Source of the DNA: CAIQPS01 sp963783835
GTDB lineage: Bacteria > Actinomycetota > Thermoleophilia > RBG-16-64-13
Length of the DNA stretch: 64,000 bases
Assembly (NCBI GenBank): GCA_963783835.1
Contig: CAWAOX010000002.1
Coordinates: 1 to 64,000 of the forward strand
Direction of reading: 5' to 3'
The first letter of the stretch is position 1, and every line of letters begins with the position of its first letter. The translations under genes and the position numbers were made by a program. Of the stretch, positions 26,292-34,305 are shown one piece after another. Under the pieces are notes generated by a model, which did not search any database, had not been told where the DNA came from, and saw only the letters and a program-made list of their open reading frames with translations.

Positions 26292-28987
26292 CCAGCCTCA
26301 AGAGGACACCTGTCTACCCGAGTCACGTCGCCCTCGGCGCCAAGATGGTGGACTTCGCCGGCTGGGAGATGCCGCTCATGTATCCCACCGGAGTGGTCGC
26401 CGAACATCTCGCCACCCGCCGCCGCGCCGGCCTGTTCGACGTGTCCCACATGGGCCGCTTCACCGTCCGCGGCCCGGACGCGCTCGAGTTCCTCCAGCGC
26501 GTCCTCAGCAACAACGCGGCCGCCCTCGAGGTCGGCCAAGCCCAGTACACCTTCATCCCCACCGAGACGGGCGGGGCGATCGACGACGCCTACCTGTACC
26601 GCTTCTTCCCCGATGAGTACCTGCTGGTGGTCAATGCCGCCAACCGCAAGAGAGACTGGGCGCACCTGCAGGAGCGACTGGCGACGTGGCCGCCAGGTCC
26701 GCCGCCAAGTCCGCCGCCCGGGGCGCCGGCCGAGCCGGCCGTCTTCCCCGTCACCCTCGAGGACCACACGTCCGCCTTGGCCATGCTGTCGCTCCAGGGC
26801 CCGCTGTCCCGGGAGATCGTCTCCGGCCTGCTGACCGAGGGCACGCTTCCCGAGCCCCGGCGCAACGAGCTCTCGGTCGTGCGGATCGGCCCTACCCGCG
26901 TTCTCCTCGGCCGCACGGGCTACACCGGCGAACCACTATGCTTCGAGCTCTTCTTGCCCGCCGAGCGCGCCGCGAGTGTCTGGGATCTTCTTATCGAAAA
27001 AGGAGCCGTTCCCTGTGGCCTGGGCGCGCGGGATACCTTGCGGCTGGAGGCCGGCCTGCCTCTTTATGGAAATGAGTTGGGGATCGACCCGGAGGGTACA
27101 GAGATCCCCCTGCTATCCTCGCCTCTGGCCCAGTTCGCGGTCAGCTTCTCATCGGTCAAGGGGGACTACCCCGGCCGGACGGCCCTCCTTCGCCAGCAGG
27201 GAGCCTACCGCCGCATCCTCGCGGGCGACTTTTCCCTGACCGCCGAGCTGCCCCGCATCACCCGCCCCGTGGCCGTCACCGGCCGGGGGGTCGCTCGGGC
27301 CGGCGCCCCGGTCGCCAGGAACGGCCGGCCTGCCGGCTGGGTCACAAGCGGCACCATGGTCCCCTACTGGAACATGACCGGCGAGAAGTTGGAGTCCCGC
27401 CCGGGCGACGACTACGAGTTGCGCTCCATCTGCCTCGCGCTCCTCGACAGCGACATCCGCGAGGACGACGAGGTGACCATCGACATCCGCGGCCACGAGG
27501 TACCTGCAGTCGTCGTGCCCTACCACCTGCGTGGCGACGCGCCTCCCTACGCCCGGCCCATCGCCTACCATCCGCTGGAGGCCGAGACGCCGCTTCCGCG
27601 GCTCGATGCGCGCCATGAGGTCGGCAATCTCCTCGGCAAGACCATCGCCAACCATCGGTGGCGGCAGGAAGAGTGCATCAACCTCATCCCGTCGGAGATG
27701 ACCCCCTCCCCCCTCGTGCGCCTGGTGTCGGTCAGCGACCCCGCCTTCCGCTACGCCGAGCACCGCGAGTTGGAGGCGTTCGACGATGTGGACATCTTCT
27801 ACTACCAGGGCACTGGGTTCATCGACCAGGTGGAACAGGCTCTCGAGCGGGAGATGTGCCGTTTCCTCGGCGCCGCCGAGGCCGAGACCCGGCTGATCAG
27901 CGGGCAGATGGCCAACACGGCACTGTTCTCGGCCCTGGTCGACTACCTCAACCGCTGGAACCGCAAGGGCGAGCCCCGCCGGCTGCAGATGGTCATGAAC
28001 AACCACATCGGCAAGGGTGGGCATCTGAGCGCGCAGCCGATGGGGGCCCTCAAAGACTACGTGGCCATCGATCCCCGCACCGACCGTCCGGCCGTGGTCA
28101 ACTTCCCCGTGCTGCCCAGCGACCAGTACCGCATCGACGTGGCCGGGACTCTCGACCTCATCGACCAATACCGGCCGCGACTCATCATCTTCGGCAAGAG
28201 CATGGTGCTCTACAAGGAGCCGGTGGCCGACGTCCGCCGATTCGTCGACGAGCAGGGGCTGGACACGGTGATCATGTACGACATGGCCCACGTCCTCGGG
28301 CTCGCCGGCCCCTCCTTCCAGCAGCCGTTCGCCGAGGGCGCCGACTTTGTCACCGGCTCCACCCACAAGACCTTCTTCGGCACCCAGCGAGGCGTGATCG
28401 GCACCCGGTTCCGCGAGCGGGACGAGGAGTACGAGCTGTGGCAGACCGTCCGCCGGCGAACCTTCCCCGGCTCCGTATCCAACCACCACCTGGGTACCAT
28501 GCTCGGGCTGCTCGTCGCCACCTACGAGATGAACGCGTTCAAAGACGCCTACCAGCCGGCGGTGATAGCCAACGCCAAGGCCTTCGCCACGGCCCTCGCC
28601 GCCGCCGGACTTCACGTGGCCGGCGACCCCGCCATCGGCCACACCGAGACCCACCAGGTCATCGTCGAGGTCGGCTACGGCCAGGGTCCCGCCCTTGCCG
28701 AGCGGTTGGAGGCGAACAACATCATCTGCAACTACCAGGCCGCCCCGGACGAGGAGGGCTTCACCGCCGCGGGCGCGCTGCGGTTGGGAGTGGCCGAGAT
28801 GACGCGCTTCGGCATGGGCCCAGATGACTTCTCCGCTCTCGCCGCCCTGATGGCCGCGGTCATCCTGCACGGCCGATCGGTCGGGGACGAGGTGCGGGAT
28901 CTGCGGCACCAGTTCCGGGGTCTCGGCTACTGCTTCGGCGAGGAGGAGTTCCCCGAGGCGATGAGGGAGTTGCGCGAGCTGCTCTGA
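26288..28987 (+). CDS. GcvT-serine hydroxymethyltransferase fusion protein
   Basis: 899 residues in one uninterrupted frame from ATG 26288, with AGGAGGG upstream. Residues 1-415 are aminomethyltransferase (GcvT): KRTPVYPSHVALGAKMVDFA, GLFDVSHMG, AIDDAYLYRF, LSLQGP, GRTGYTGE and WVTSGT. A Pro-rich insert lies at about residues 135-150. Residues about 430-899 are a divergent SHMT: ECINLIPSEMTPSPLVR, ISGQMANTALFSA, YDMAHVLGL and the PLP lysine K694 in GSTHKTFFG. GcvT passes the glycine aminomethyl carbon to tetrahydrofolate and SHMT joins 5,10-methylene-THF with a second glycine to make serine. The fusion could channel methylene-THF between active sites. No gcvH or gcvP adjoins. Separate small proteins are usual in bacteria. 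The domain calls are firm; channeling is inference. Confidence 0.88.
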   Translation: MTSLKRTPVYPSHVALGAKMVDFAGWEMPLMYPTGVVAEHLATRRRAGLFDVSHMGRFTVRGPDALEFLQRVLSNNAAALEVGQAQYTFIPTETGGAIDDAYLYRFFPDEYLLVVNAANRKRDWAHLQERLATWPPGPPPSPPPGAPAEPAVFPVTLEDHTSALAMLSLQGPLSREIVSGLLTEGTLPEPRRNELSVVRIGPTRVLLGRTGYTGEPLCFELFLPAERAASVWDLLIEKGAVPCGLGARDTLRLEAGLPLYGNELGIDPEGTEIPLLSSPLAQFAVSFSSVKGDYPGRTALLRQQGAYRRILAGDFSLTAELPRITRPVAVTGRGVARAGAPVARNGRPAGWVTSGTMVPYWNMTGEKLESRPGDDYELRSICLALLDSDIREDDEVTIDIRGHEVPAVVVPYHLRGDAPPYARPIAYHPLEAETPLPRLDARHEVGNLLGKTIANHRWRQEECINLIPSEMTPSPLVRLVSVSDPAFRYAEHRELEAFDDVDIFYYQGTGFIDQVEQALEREMCRFLGAAEAETRLISGQMANTALFSALVDYLNRWNRKGEPRRLQMVMNNHIGKGGHLSAQPMGALKDYVAIDPRTDRPAVVNFPVLPSDQYRIDVAGTLDLIDQYRPRLIIFGKSMVLYKEPVADVRRFVDEQGLDTVIMYDMAHVLGLAGPSFQQPFAEGADFVTGSTHKTFFGTQRGVIGTRFRERDEEYELWQTVRRRTFPGSVSNHHLGTMLGLLVATYEMNAFKDAYQPAVIANAKAFATALAAAGLHVAGDPAIGHTETHQVIVEVGYGQGPALAERLEANNIICNYQAAPDEEGFTAAGALRLGVAEMTRFGMGPDDFSALAALMAAVILHGRSVGDEVRDLRHQFRGLGYCFGEEEFPEAMRELRELL

Positions 28988-29049
28988 CGCGGGCCCAGTC
29001 GCACTGTCGTTAAGGAGAAGGCCGCCGCCACAGCCAGAAGGAGGAAGTC

Positions 29050-29271
29050 ATGGCCACTGTTCCCGACACTCACGAGAACGAAAGCAGTTGCATCTGCGAC
29101 GCCTGCCCCTCGGATCCCGGGGAAGGGACCCTCTACTGTGCTCGGGGCAAGAGCCAGAGCCCGGTAAGGCGAAGAGGCTGCATCTGCGCAGACTGCGCCG
29201 CCTTCAAAGGATATGGCCTCAAGGACGGCTACTACTGCGCCGACGGCGCCGCGGGAGTGGGGCCTAGGTAA
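29050..29271 (+). CDS. Small cysteine-rich protein, DUF2769 family
   Basis: 73 residues with eight cysteines in the pattern CICDACPS...LYCARGKS...GCICADCAAF...YYC. This is the DUF2769 signature, found mainly in anaerobic archaea and bacteria and thought to bind metal. GGAGG lies seven bases before the ATG. The gap to the GcvT-SHMT stop is 62 bases, so the two may be co-transcribed. Function is unknown. The Cys set could ligate zinc or an Fe-S cluster. Confidence 0.8.
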   Translation: MATVPDTHENESSCICDACPSDPGEGTLYCARGKSQSPVRRRGCICADCAAFKGYGLKDGYYCADGAAGVGPR

Positions 29272-29377
29272 TGACCAAGCGCCGCGGATCTCAGTTCAAG
29301 CGGAAGCCGTCCTGTCTCAGAACGCTAAGGTGGTAGGACCCGCGGGCTACTGCTCCCGTGAGGAGATAGCGCGCCCT

Positions 29378-29899
29378 TTATGATGTCCCCGGGCCCACGC
29401 CGCTCGGCCTGATCGTGGACTCTGCCTCCGGCCCGACGAAGGCCACGTCCTTGCCCAGCTCGATCCACTGGGGAGTGGGCAAAAAAGGGTTGCCCTCGAA
29501 CGTGTCGGTGAACAACCTGCTGGAGAGCTCGTAGCCGCTGACGTCGCCGGTCGTCTCGTCGAACGTGAAGTCGACGATCTTACCCAACTCCTTACCCTTG
29601 GTCGTGAGCAGCTTGAGCCCTCTGATCTTGGTTTTGGTGGCGAGCACGACCTTGATATCGGGAGCCGCCGAAGCCTTGACCACACTGGCGGCCAGGTCGA
29701 TGACCACGGAATCGGGACCGAAGGCCTGCACCGCTTTCCAAGGGGCTACCCGGGAGTTCGCGAACATGGGGTCGGAGAGGACGATGCCCAGCACTTCGCG
29801 ACCCGTCGAGTCCACGACCAGATCCTTGATCCTTCCGATATCCTGGCCTCGGTCGCGCACGGTGATAGGGCGACCTATCGCGTCGCTTGCCTTCACCAT
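29378..29899 (-). CDS. PRC-barrel domain protein
   Basis: 173 residues with two tandem PRC-barrel beta folds. The first opens VKASDAIGRPITVRDRGQDI followed by GRIKDLVVDSTGREVLGIVL. The second covers TKIRGLKLLTTKGKELGKIV and DFTFDETTGDVSGYELSS. PRC barrels occur in RimM and photosynthetic reaction-centre H subunits and in many stress-related actinobacterial proteins, where they mediate protein binding. AGGAGG precedes the ATG and overlaps the stop of the 41-residue membrane peptide gene upstream, so both should be on one transcript. Confidence 0.82.
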   Translation of the reverse strand: MVKASDAIGRPITVRDRGQDIGRIKDLVVDSTGREVLGIVLSDPMFANSRVAPWKAVQAFGPDSVVIDLAASVVKASAAPDIKVVLATKTKIRGLKLLTTKGKELGKIVDFTFDETTGDVSGYELSSRLFTDTFEGNPFLPTPQWIELGKDVAFVGPEAESTIRPSGVGPGTS

Positions 29900-29908
29900 C
29901 GGTACCTC

Positions 29909-30034
29909 CTACGAGCCGAAAAGATGGATGACGCCAGCGAGGGAGAGTACGATCACCACCACGATGACGAGCACGACGAGCGCAATGATGTTCCACCAAA
30001 CAGGTACGGTCTTCTTACCGACGAATCGTGGCAT
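29909..30034 (-). CDS. 41-residue single-pass membrane peptide
   Basis: A small gene read leftward from ATG at 30034 to TAG at 29909. The product starts MPRFVGKKTVPVWWNIIALV and continues with a hydrophobic run rich in Val/Leu/Ile to SLAGVIHLFGS. A GGAGG sits five bases before the start. Basic residues at the N-terminus and a single helix suggest an N-in membrane peptide. The stop lies nine bases before the PRC-barrel ATG, and the PRC ribosome-binding site begins right at the stop, so the genes are tightly coupled. I do not recognise the family. A role in tethering the PRC-barrel protein to the membrane is only inferred. Confidence 0.72.
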   Translation of the reverse strand: MPRFVGKKTVPVWWNIIALVVLVIVVVIVLSLAGVIHLFGS

Positions 30035-30111
30035 CCAAGCCTCCGTGAGACGAACGGGACCGCGGCCTACCAGCAGTCAGACCAGTATACAATCCTTCCC
30101 AGCCGGGAATA

Positions 30112-32227
30112 ATGGATGACATGATGGCAAATCACCTCTCAAGCGAGTCGAGCCCTTACCTGCTGCAACATGCCGGCAATCCAGTGGACTGGTACCCCTG
30201 GGGGCCGGAAGCGCTGGAGAAGGCCCGCGCCGAGGACAGGCCGATCTTCCTCAGCATCGGCTACTCCGCCTGCCACTGGTGCCACGTCATGGAGCGGGAG
30301 TCGTTCGAGGACGAGCGGACTGCCGCCTTCCTCAACGACCGCTTCGTGAGCATCAAGGTCGACAGGGAGGAGCGGCCCGATCTCGATGCCGTATACATGG
30401 AAGCGGTGCACGCGCTCACCGGGCAGGGAGGCTGGCCACTGAGCGTCTGGCTGACTCCGGATGGGGCTCCCTTCTTCGGCGGCACCTACTTCCCGCCGGT
30501 CTCCCGCCGGGGCATGCCCTCGTTCGGGCAGATCCTTGAGGCCATCTCCGAAGCCTGGGGCACTCGGCGAGCAGATCTGCAGAGCACAGCGGCCGCTGTG
30601 CGGGAGCACCTCGCGGCAGGGCGCGGCGAGCGACCGCGGGGGCGACCGCGACGCGACTCTCGACCGGACACAGATCCTTGCTCGGGCTACCGACGACCTC
30701 CACCGGACGGTGGACCCGATAGACGGCGGCTGGGGCGGCGCCCCCAAGTTCCCCCAACCGTTGGTGCTCGAGTACTTGCTGGCCCGGCAATCACTCGAAC
30801 CTAAGCCTGAACTTCAGGTAGATATAGAAGTGACCCTGGACGCCATGGCGGCCGGGGGGATGTACGACCACCTGGGCGGGGGCTTCCATCGCTACTCCAC
30901 CGATGGCTACTGGCTGGTGCCGCACTTCGAGAAGATGCTCTATGACAACGCCCAACTCGCCCGCTGCTATCTGCACGCGTGGCAACTGCTGGGCAAGCCG
31001 CGGTACCGCGTCGTCGCCACGGAGACGCTCGACTATCTGCTGCGCGAGATGCGGCATCCGCAGGGCGGTTTCTTCAGCGCCCAGGACGCGGATACAGAAG
31101 AGGGCGAGGGCGCGTACTTCACCTGGACGCCGGACGAAGTACGGGCGGCACTCAGCGCGGAGGAAGCCGCGGCCGTCGAAAGCGACCTACGGACTGACCG
31201 TACGAGGCAACTTCGAGGGAAGGAACATCCTCCATCTGCCGAAGAAGAACTCCGCGGCCGAGCGCGAAGAACGGGCGCTTGCGCCGGCCCGCGCGGCGCT
31301 GCTCGGGATCCGGGACACGCGCCCCCGACCCGCCCGCGACGAGAAGATCCTCGCCGGCTGGAACGGGCTGGCGCTGGCGGCGTTCGCCGAAGCCGCGGTG
31401 GCCTTCGCTTCGCCCGCGTACCGGGAAGCAGCCGAGCAGGCCGGCGAGTTCATCCTGAGCGAGTTGATGGGCGGTACGGGCAGCGGTTCGCCCGCGGGCT
31501 CCGGCAGCGGCACGGAGCGAAGCGCCGCCTACTCCACTCGTGGAAGGACGGCCGTAGGTCGGGCGACGCCTTCCTTGATGACTACGCGTGCGTGGCCGAA
31601 GGGTTGCTTGCGTTGTACGGCTGCACCCTGGAGGAGCGCTGGTTCGCCGCCGCACGGGACCTGATCGACGACCTGGCGGAACGGTTCCCCCGCCCGGCCG
31701 GCGGCTTCTACGACACCAGCGTGGATCACGAAAGCCTCATCACCAGGCCGCGAGCCACGTACGACAGCCCCACTCCCACGGGCAACTCCATGGCCGCGAT
31801 GGTGCTTCTCAAGATGGCCGGCTATACGGGTGAGAACCGGTATCGGGAGCTGGCCGAAGACGCTCTCGACTCCCTGGCCTCCGGGGCAAGCGCCGCCCCG
31901 GTCATGTCGGGACAGTGGCTGTCCGCTGCTCTGCTCGCCGAGGAAGGCACTACGGAAGTAGCCGTCGTGGGAGATCTTGCCGACCCCCGCGGACGGGCGC
32001 TCCTGGCCACCGTCAGAGACGGGTTCCGACCCTTTGTGGTACTTGCCGCCCGTCCGGCAGGCGCGCCATCACAGATCCCCCTGCTCCTAGAGCGGGAACC
32101 GGGGGCCGGCGTGCCGGCCGCGGCCTGGCTCTGCCGCCACTCGACCTGCGCGCCCCCTACCACCGACCCGGCGGAGTTGTTGCGGCTTCTCGGCGCACAA
32201 AAAAGGGGCCGGTCCCCCGGCCCCTAG
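30112..32227 (+). pseudogene. DUF255 thioredoxin-like / YyaL-type protein, three frameshifts
   Basis: About 705 codons. The N-terminal DUF255 thioredoxin-like domain is intact: NHLSSESSPYLLQHAGNPVD, the CxxC in SACHWCHVMERESF, and GGWPLSVWLTPDG. The (alpha/alpha)6-type barrel follows (WGGAPKFPQP, GGGFHRYSTDGYWLVPHFEK, MLYDNAQLA, GGFFSAQDADTEEGEG, KILAGWNGLALAAFA). Frames shift near 30615, at 31186-31187 (one extra C; fix gives ESDYGLTVRGNFEG) and near 31500. The family (bacterial YyaL, animal SPATA20) has unknown function. Elsewhere every motif is conserved, so the gene was active recently or the indels are errors. It begins after a short A/T-rich gap from the divergent PRC operon. Confidence 0.75.
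32199..32224 (-). terminator. Rho-independent terminator of the second RRM gene
   Basis: On the minus strand a GGGGCCGG/CCGGCCCC stem with a four-base loop is followed by TTTTTT. It terminates the leftward RRM transcript (stop at 32253). It lies wholly inside the last codons of the convergent DUF255 gene, so the two 3' ends are interlocked. Confidence 0.85.
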
Positions 32228-32252
32228 CCTGTCTGTGCGCCGTGGCGAGGTG

Positions 32253-32597
32253 CTAGTAGCGCGATCCGCCGCCGCCACCGCCGCCGTAGCCGCCACCGCT
32301 GCTGCCACCGTAGCCGCCACCGCCGCCGTAGCCGGGCTTGCGCTGTTCCTGCTCGCGGGCGTTATCGACGTTGATGGTCCGGCCTTCGAGATCGGTGCCG
32401 TTGAGGGCGGCCTTCGCGGCATCGCCTTCCTCTGGGGTGCTCATCTCGACGAACGCGAAGCCCTTCGGGCGGCCGGTCTGCCGGTCGGTGATGATGTTGA
32501 CCGACACGACCTCACCGTGCTCGCCGAACGTCTTCTCAAGGGTTTCTTGGGTAGTGCCGTAAGAGAGATTACCGACGTACAACCTTGCCGTGCTCAT
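32253..32597 (-). CDS. RRM RNA-binding protein with long glycine-rich tail
   Basis: 114 residues. The RRM occupies residues 4-82 (RNP-2 LYVGNL, RNP-1 KGFAFVEM) and is closely related to the RRM protein at 5993. The tail (residues 88-114) is almost entirely Gly, Tyr and Ser, resembling glycine-rich cold-inducible RNA-binding proteins. GGAGGGG lies three bases before the ATG. A promoter about 120 bases upstream gives a long leader. It is likely an RNA chaperone that melts secondary structure in the cold. Confidence 0.9.
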   Translation of the reverse strand: MSTARLYVGNLSYGTTQETLEKTFGEHGEVVSVNIITDRQTGRPKGFAFVEMSTPEEGDAAKAALNGTDLEGRTINVDNAREQEQRKPGYGGGGGYGGSSGGGYGGGGGGGSRY

Positions 32598-32714
32598 TTA
32601 CCCCTCCACAGTCTCAAAGGACAAACGCGCGCATTCGTTCGGATGCACCTGCGGACGGACGAGTAAACGAAGCACTCTGCACGTCGCGTAGAGATTTCCT
32701 ACCGATGCAACACA

Positions 32715-32742
32715 AGCATACAACGGGGGTCGAGAATAGCAA
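32715..32742 (-). promoter_or_regulatory. Promoter of the second RRM gene
   Basis: On the minus strand TTGCTA (32742-32737), a 16-base spacer and TATGCT (32720-32715), preceded by TG for an extended -10. Transcription would start near 32708, leaving a leader of about 110 bases before the ATG at 32597. The leader length matches that predicted for the paralogue at 5993. Confidence 0.5.
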
Positions 32743-32772
32743 GGGTAATCTGACCTCACCCTTACCCTTCGA

Positions 32773-33174
32773 TTATCCCCAGATGTATGTGTAGAGATGG
32801 AGGCCCATCGCTAGAGACACCAACCACAGCGCCAGGGCGGAGCGCATGTAGAGACGCAGGCGTCTGGAGGACTTGACCACGCCGGTCAGCGCCAAGTTGA
32901 AGTAGACGAACAGCAGGACGACGATCACACCCAGCACGTGGTGGACGATGATCTCGATGGTGAACCACGACCACCCGCTCCAATAGGTCAAGTAGGCACT
33001 CATAGACGGGACCATGAGAACGGCGATGAGGATGATCTGGACCACCACCGAAACCCGCATAATCAGGCAGTGACGGTTGAACTTGCGCCTTCTAGCGAGC
33101 CAGAACGCGGCGCCGGCGGCGACAATCAGAAGAATCTGAAGGACGACGTCGATGGCGGCCAAGCTACGAGTCAT
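32773..33174 (-). CDS. Four-helix membrane protein (DUF420/b561-like)
   Basis: 133 residues with four hydrophobic segments: AIDVVLQILLIVAAGAAFWL, VVVQIILIAVLMVPSM, IIVHHVLGVIVVLLFVYFNL and ALALWLVSLAMGLHLYTYIW. Histidines occur at the second-helix entrance (RHCLIMR), as a pair in the third (VHH) and in the fourth (GLHL), a pattern that could coordinate haem or copper as in DUF420 or cytochrome b561-like proteins. The gene is leftward and ends 175 bases before the RRM start. No partner redox genes adjoin. The family assignment is tentative. Confidence 0.6.
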   Translation of the reverse strand: MTRSLAAIDVVLQILLIVAAGAAFWLARRRKFNRHCLIMRVSVVVQIILIAVLMVPSMSAYLTYWSGWSWFTIEIIVHHVLGVIVVLLFVYFNLALTGVVKSSRRLRLYMRSALALWLVSLAMGLHLYTYIWG

Positions 33175-33215
33175 GGCCCTTCGCGCGAACCAACGCGCGT
33201 CGCGCCGTGGCCACG

Positions 33216-33470
33216 CTACGAGGAGCTTTGCGTCGAGCCGCCCGCGCCCTGTTGCTCGTCGAGGGCCATCAGGATGCTCTGCAGTTCGGCCACCTTGCCG
33301 CTGAGCGCCGCCAGCTCACCCGTCAGCCTCTCGGTGGCCTGGCTGACTTTCGAGCCCGCCGCATCGTCCAGTTCGTCCTCTTGGATCAGCTCTTCGATCT
33401 CGTCCAGATAGAAGAAGGCCTCGTCCAGCTTGAGCTTCGCCTTGTCCAGATTGCCGATGATCCGTTCCAC
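33216..33470 (-). CDS. Short acidic coiled-coil protein
   Basis: 84 residues, almost all helical and charged: KAKLKLDEAFFYLDEIEELI, then a second heptad stretch ATERLTGELAALSGKVAELQ, ending in a Gly/Ser/Gln tail. No domain is recognised. It precedes the four-helix membrane gene by 42 bases on the same strand, so both may share a transcript starting from the A/T-rich region near 33490. A structural or regulatory role is possible but not shown. Confidence 0.55.
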   Translation of the reverse strand: MERIIGNLDKAKLKLDEAFFYLDEIEELIQEDELDDAAGSKVSQATERLTGELAALSGKVAELQSILMALDEQQGAGGSTQSSS

Positions 33471-33487
33471 TGCGTCCTCCTCGGGGT

Positions 33488-34282
33488 ATGCGTCTGTATA
33501 TTACACACAGTTGCCACGATTGCGGACAAAAGAGGTGCCCGTTGTCAGCCTCCGGCCCGGCCGTCTTCAAGATCGAAGTGTCAGAGCAGGTAGCCGTCAC
33601 GGTGAAAGTGGAGATGCCCGCTCATCCCGGTCCCCAGACCCCGGTGCTGATCCTGGCTCACGGGGCGAACAACGATCTCGACCATCCCCTGCTTGCGGCG
33701 GTCGCGGCGCACCTCTCGCAGCATGCCGGCACCATGGTCGTCCGCTTCAACTTCCCCTACGTCGAGCGCGGCGCCGGCTCGCCCGATCCGACCCCCGTCC
33801 TCGCGAACACCTTCAGGCGGGTGCACGATCACATCGCGGACGAGCTAGCGGCTCCGGGCGCGCCGATCTTCATCGGCGGCAAGTCGCTGGGGGGCCGGAT
33901 CGCGGCGGAACTGGTATCTCGGGGAGAAGAGGGAGAGGGCCTGGTGGCCACCGGATTGGTGGAACTCGGCTATCCGCTCCACCGGCCTGGGCACAAAGAG
34001 ACGATGTTCACCGAGCCCTTGAGGAAGATCGGGGTGCCGAGCCTGTTCTGTATCGGCGAGAAAGACCCCTTCTGCGACCCCGAGCTGCTGAGGCCGCTGC
34101 TGGAGCGCTTGCTCCACCCGGGCAAGCTGTTTGTGGTACCCGGCGGCGACCACTCCCTGCATCGGGCAGGCGCCGGGAAGGGCGGTACTGGCCAATCAGC
34201 CGACAACGAGTTCGGGGACGTCCTGAACGAAGTGGCGGGATTCGTGACGGTAGTCGCGAAACGGCAGGCCAGTCAGGGCTGA
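33488..34282 (+). CDS. Alpha/beta-hydrolase (KANL3/Tex30-like)
   Basis: 264 residues. Features are LILAHGANNDLDHPLL (oxyanion strand and turn), VVRFNFPYVERGAG, the nucleophile elbow IFIGGKSLGGRIAA (Ser in GKSLGG), the acid in CIGEKDPFCDP and the His in GGDHSLH. This is the full Ser-Asp-His triad of the alpha/beta-hydrolase family related to dienelactone hydrolase and human KANL3. The start is uncertain: ATG 33488 lacks a strong site and adds a CHDCGQKRC stretch, while TTG 33542 has AGAGGTG upstream and gives a more family-like start. Substrate is unknown. Confidence 0.8.
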   Translation: MRLYITHSCHDCGQKRCPLSASGPAVFKIEVSEQVAVTVKVEMPAHPGPQTPVLILAHGANNDLDHPLLAAVAAHLSQHAGTMVVRFNFPYVERGAGSPDPTPVLANTFRRVHDHIADELAAPGAPIFIGGKSLGGRIAAELVSRGEEGEGLVATGLVELGYPLHRPGHKETMFTEPLRKIGVPSLFCIGEKDPFCDPELLRPLLERLLHPGKLFVVPGGDHSLHRAGAGKGGTGQSADNEFGDVLNEVAGFVTVVAKRQASQG

Positions 34283-34305
34283 GAGGGCTCAGGCGCGCCC
34301 TGTCT

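Noticed and set aside
27149..28909. A 586-codon open frame on the minus strand across the GcvT-SHMT gene
   Set aside because: It mirrors the high-GC third positions of the plus-strand fusion, is His/Asp/Gly-rich and matches no domain.
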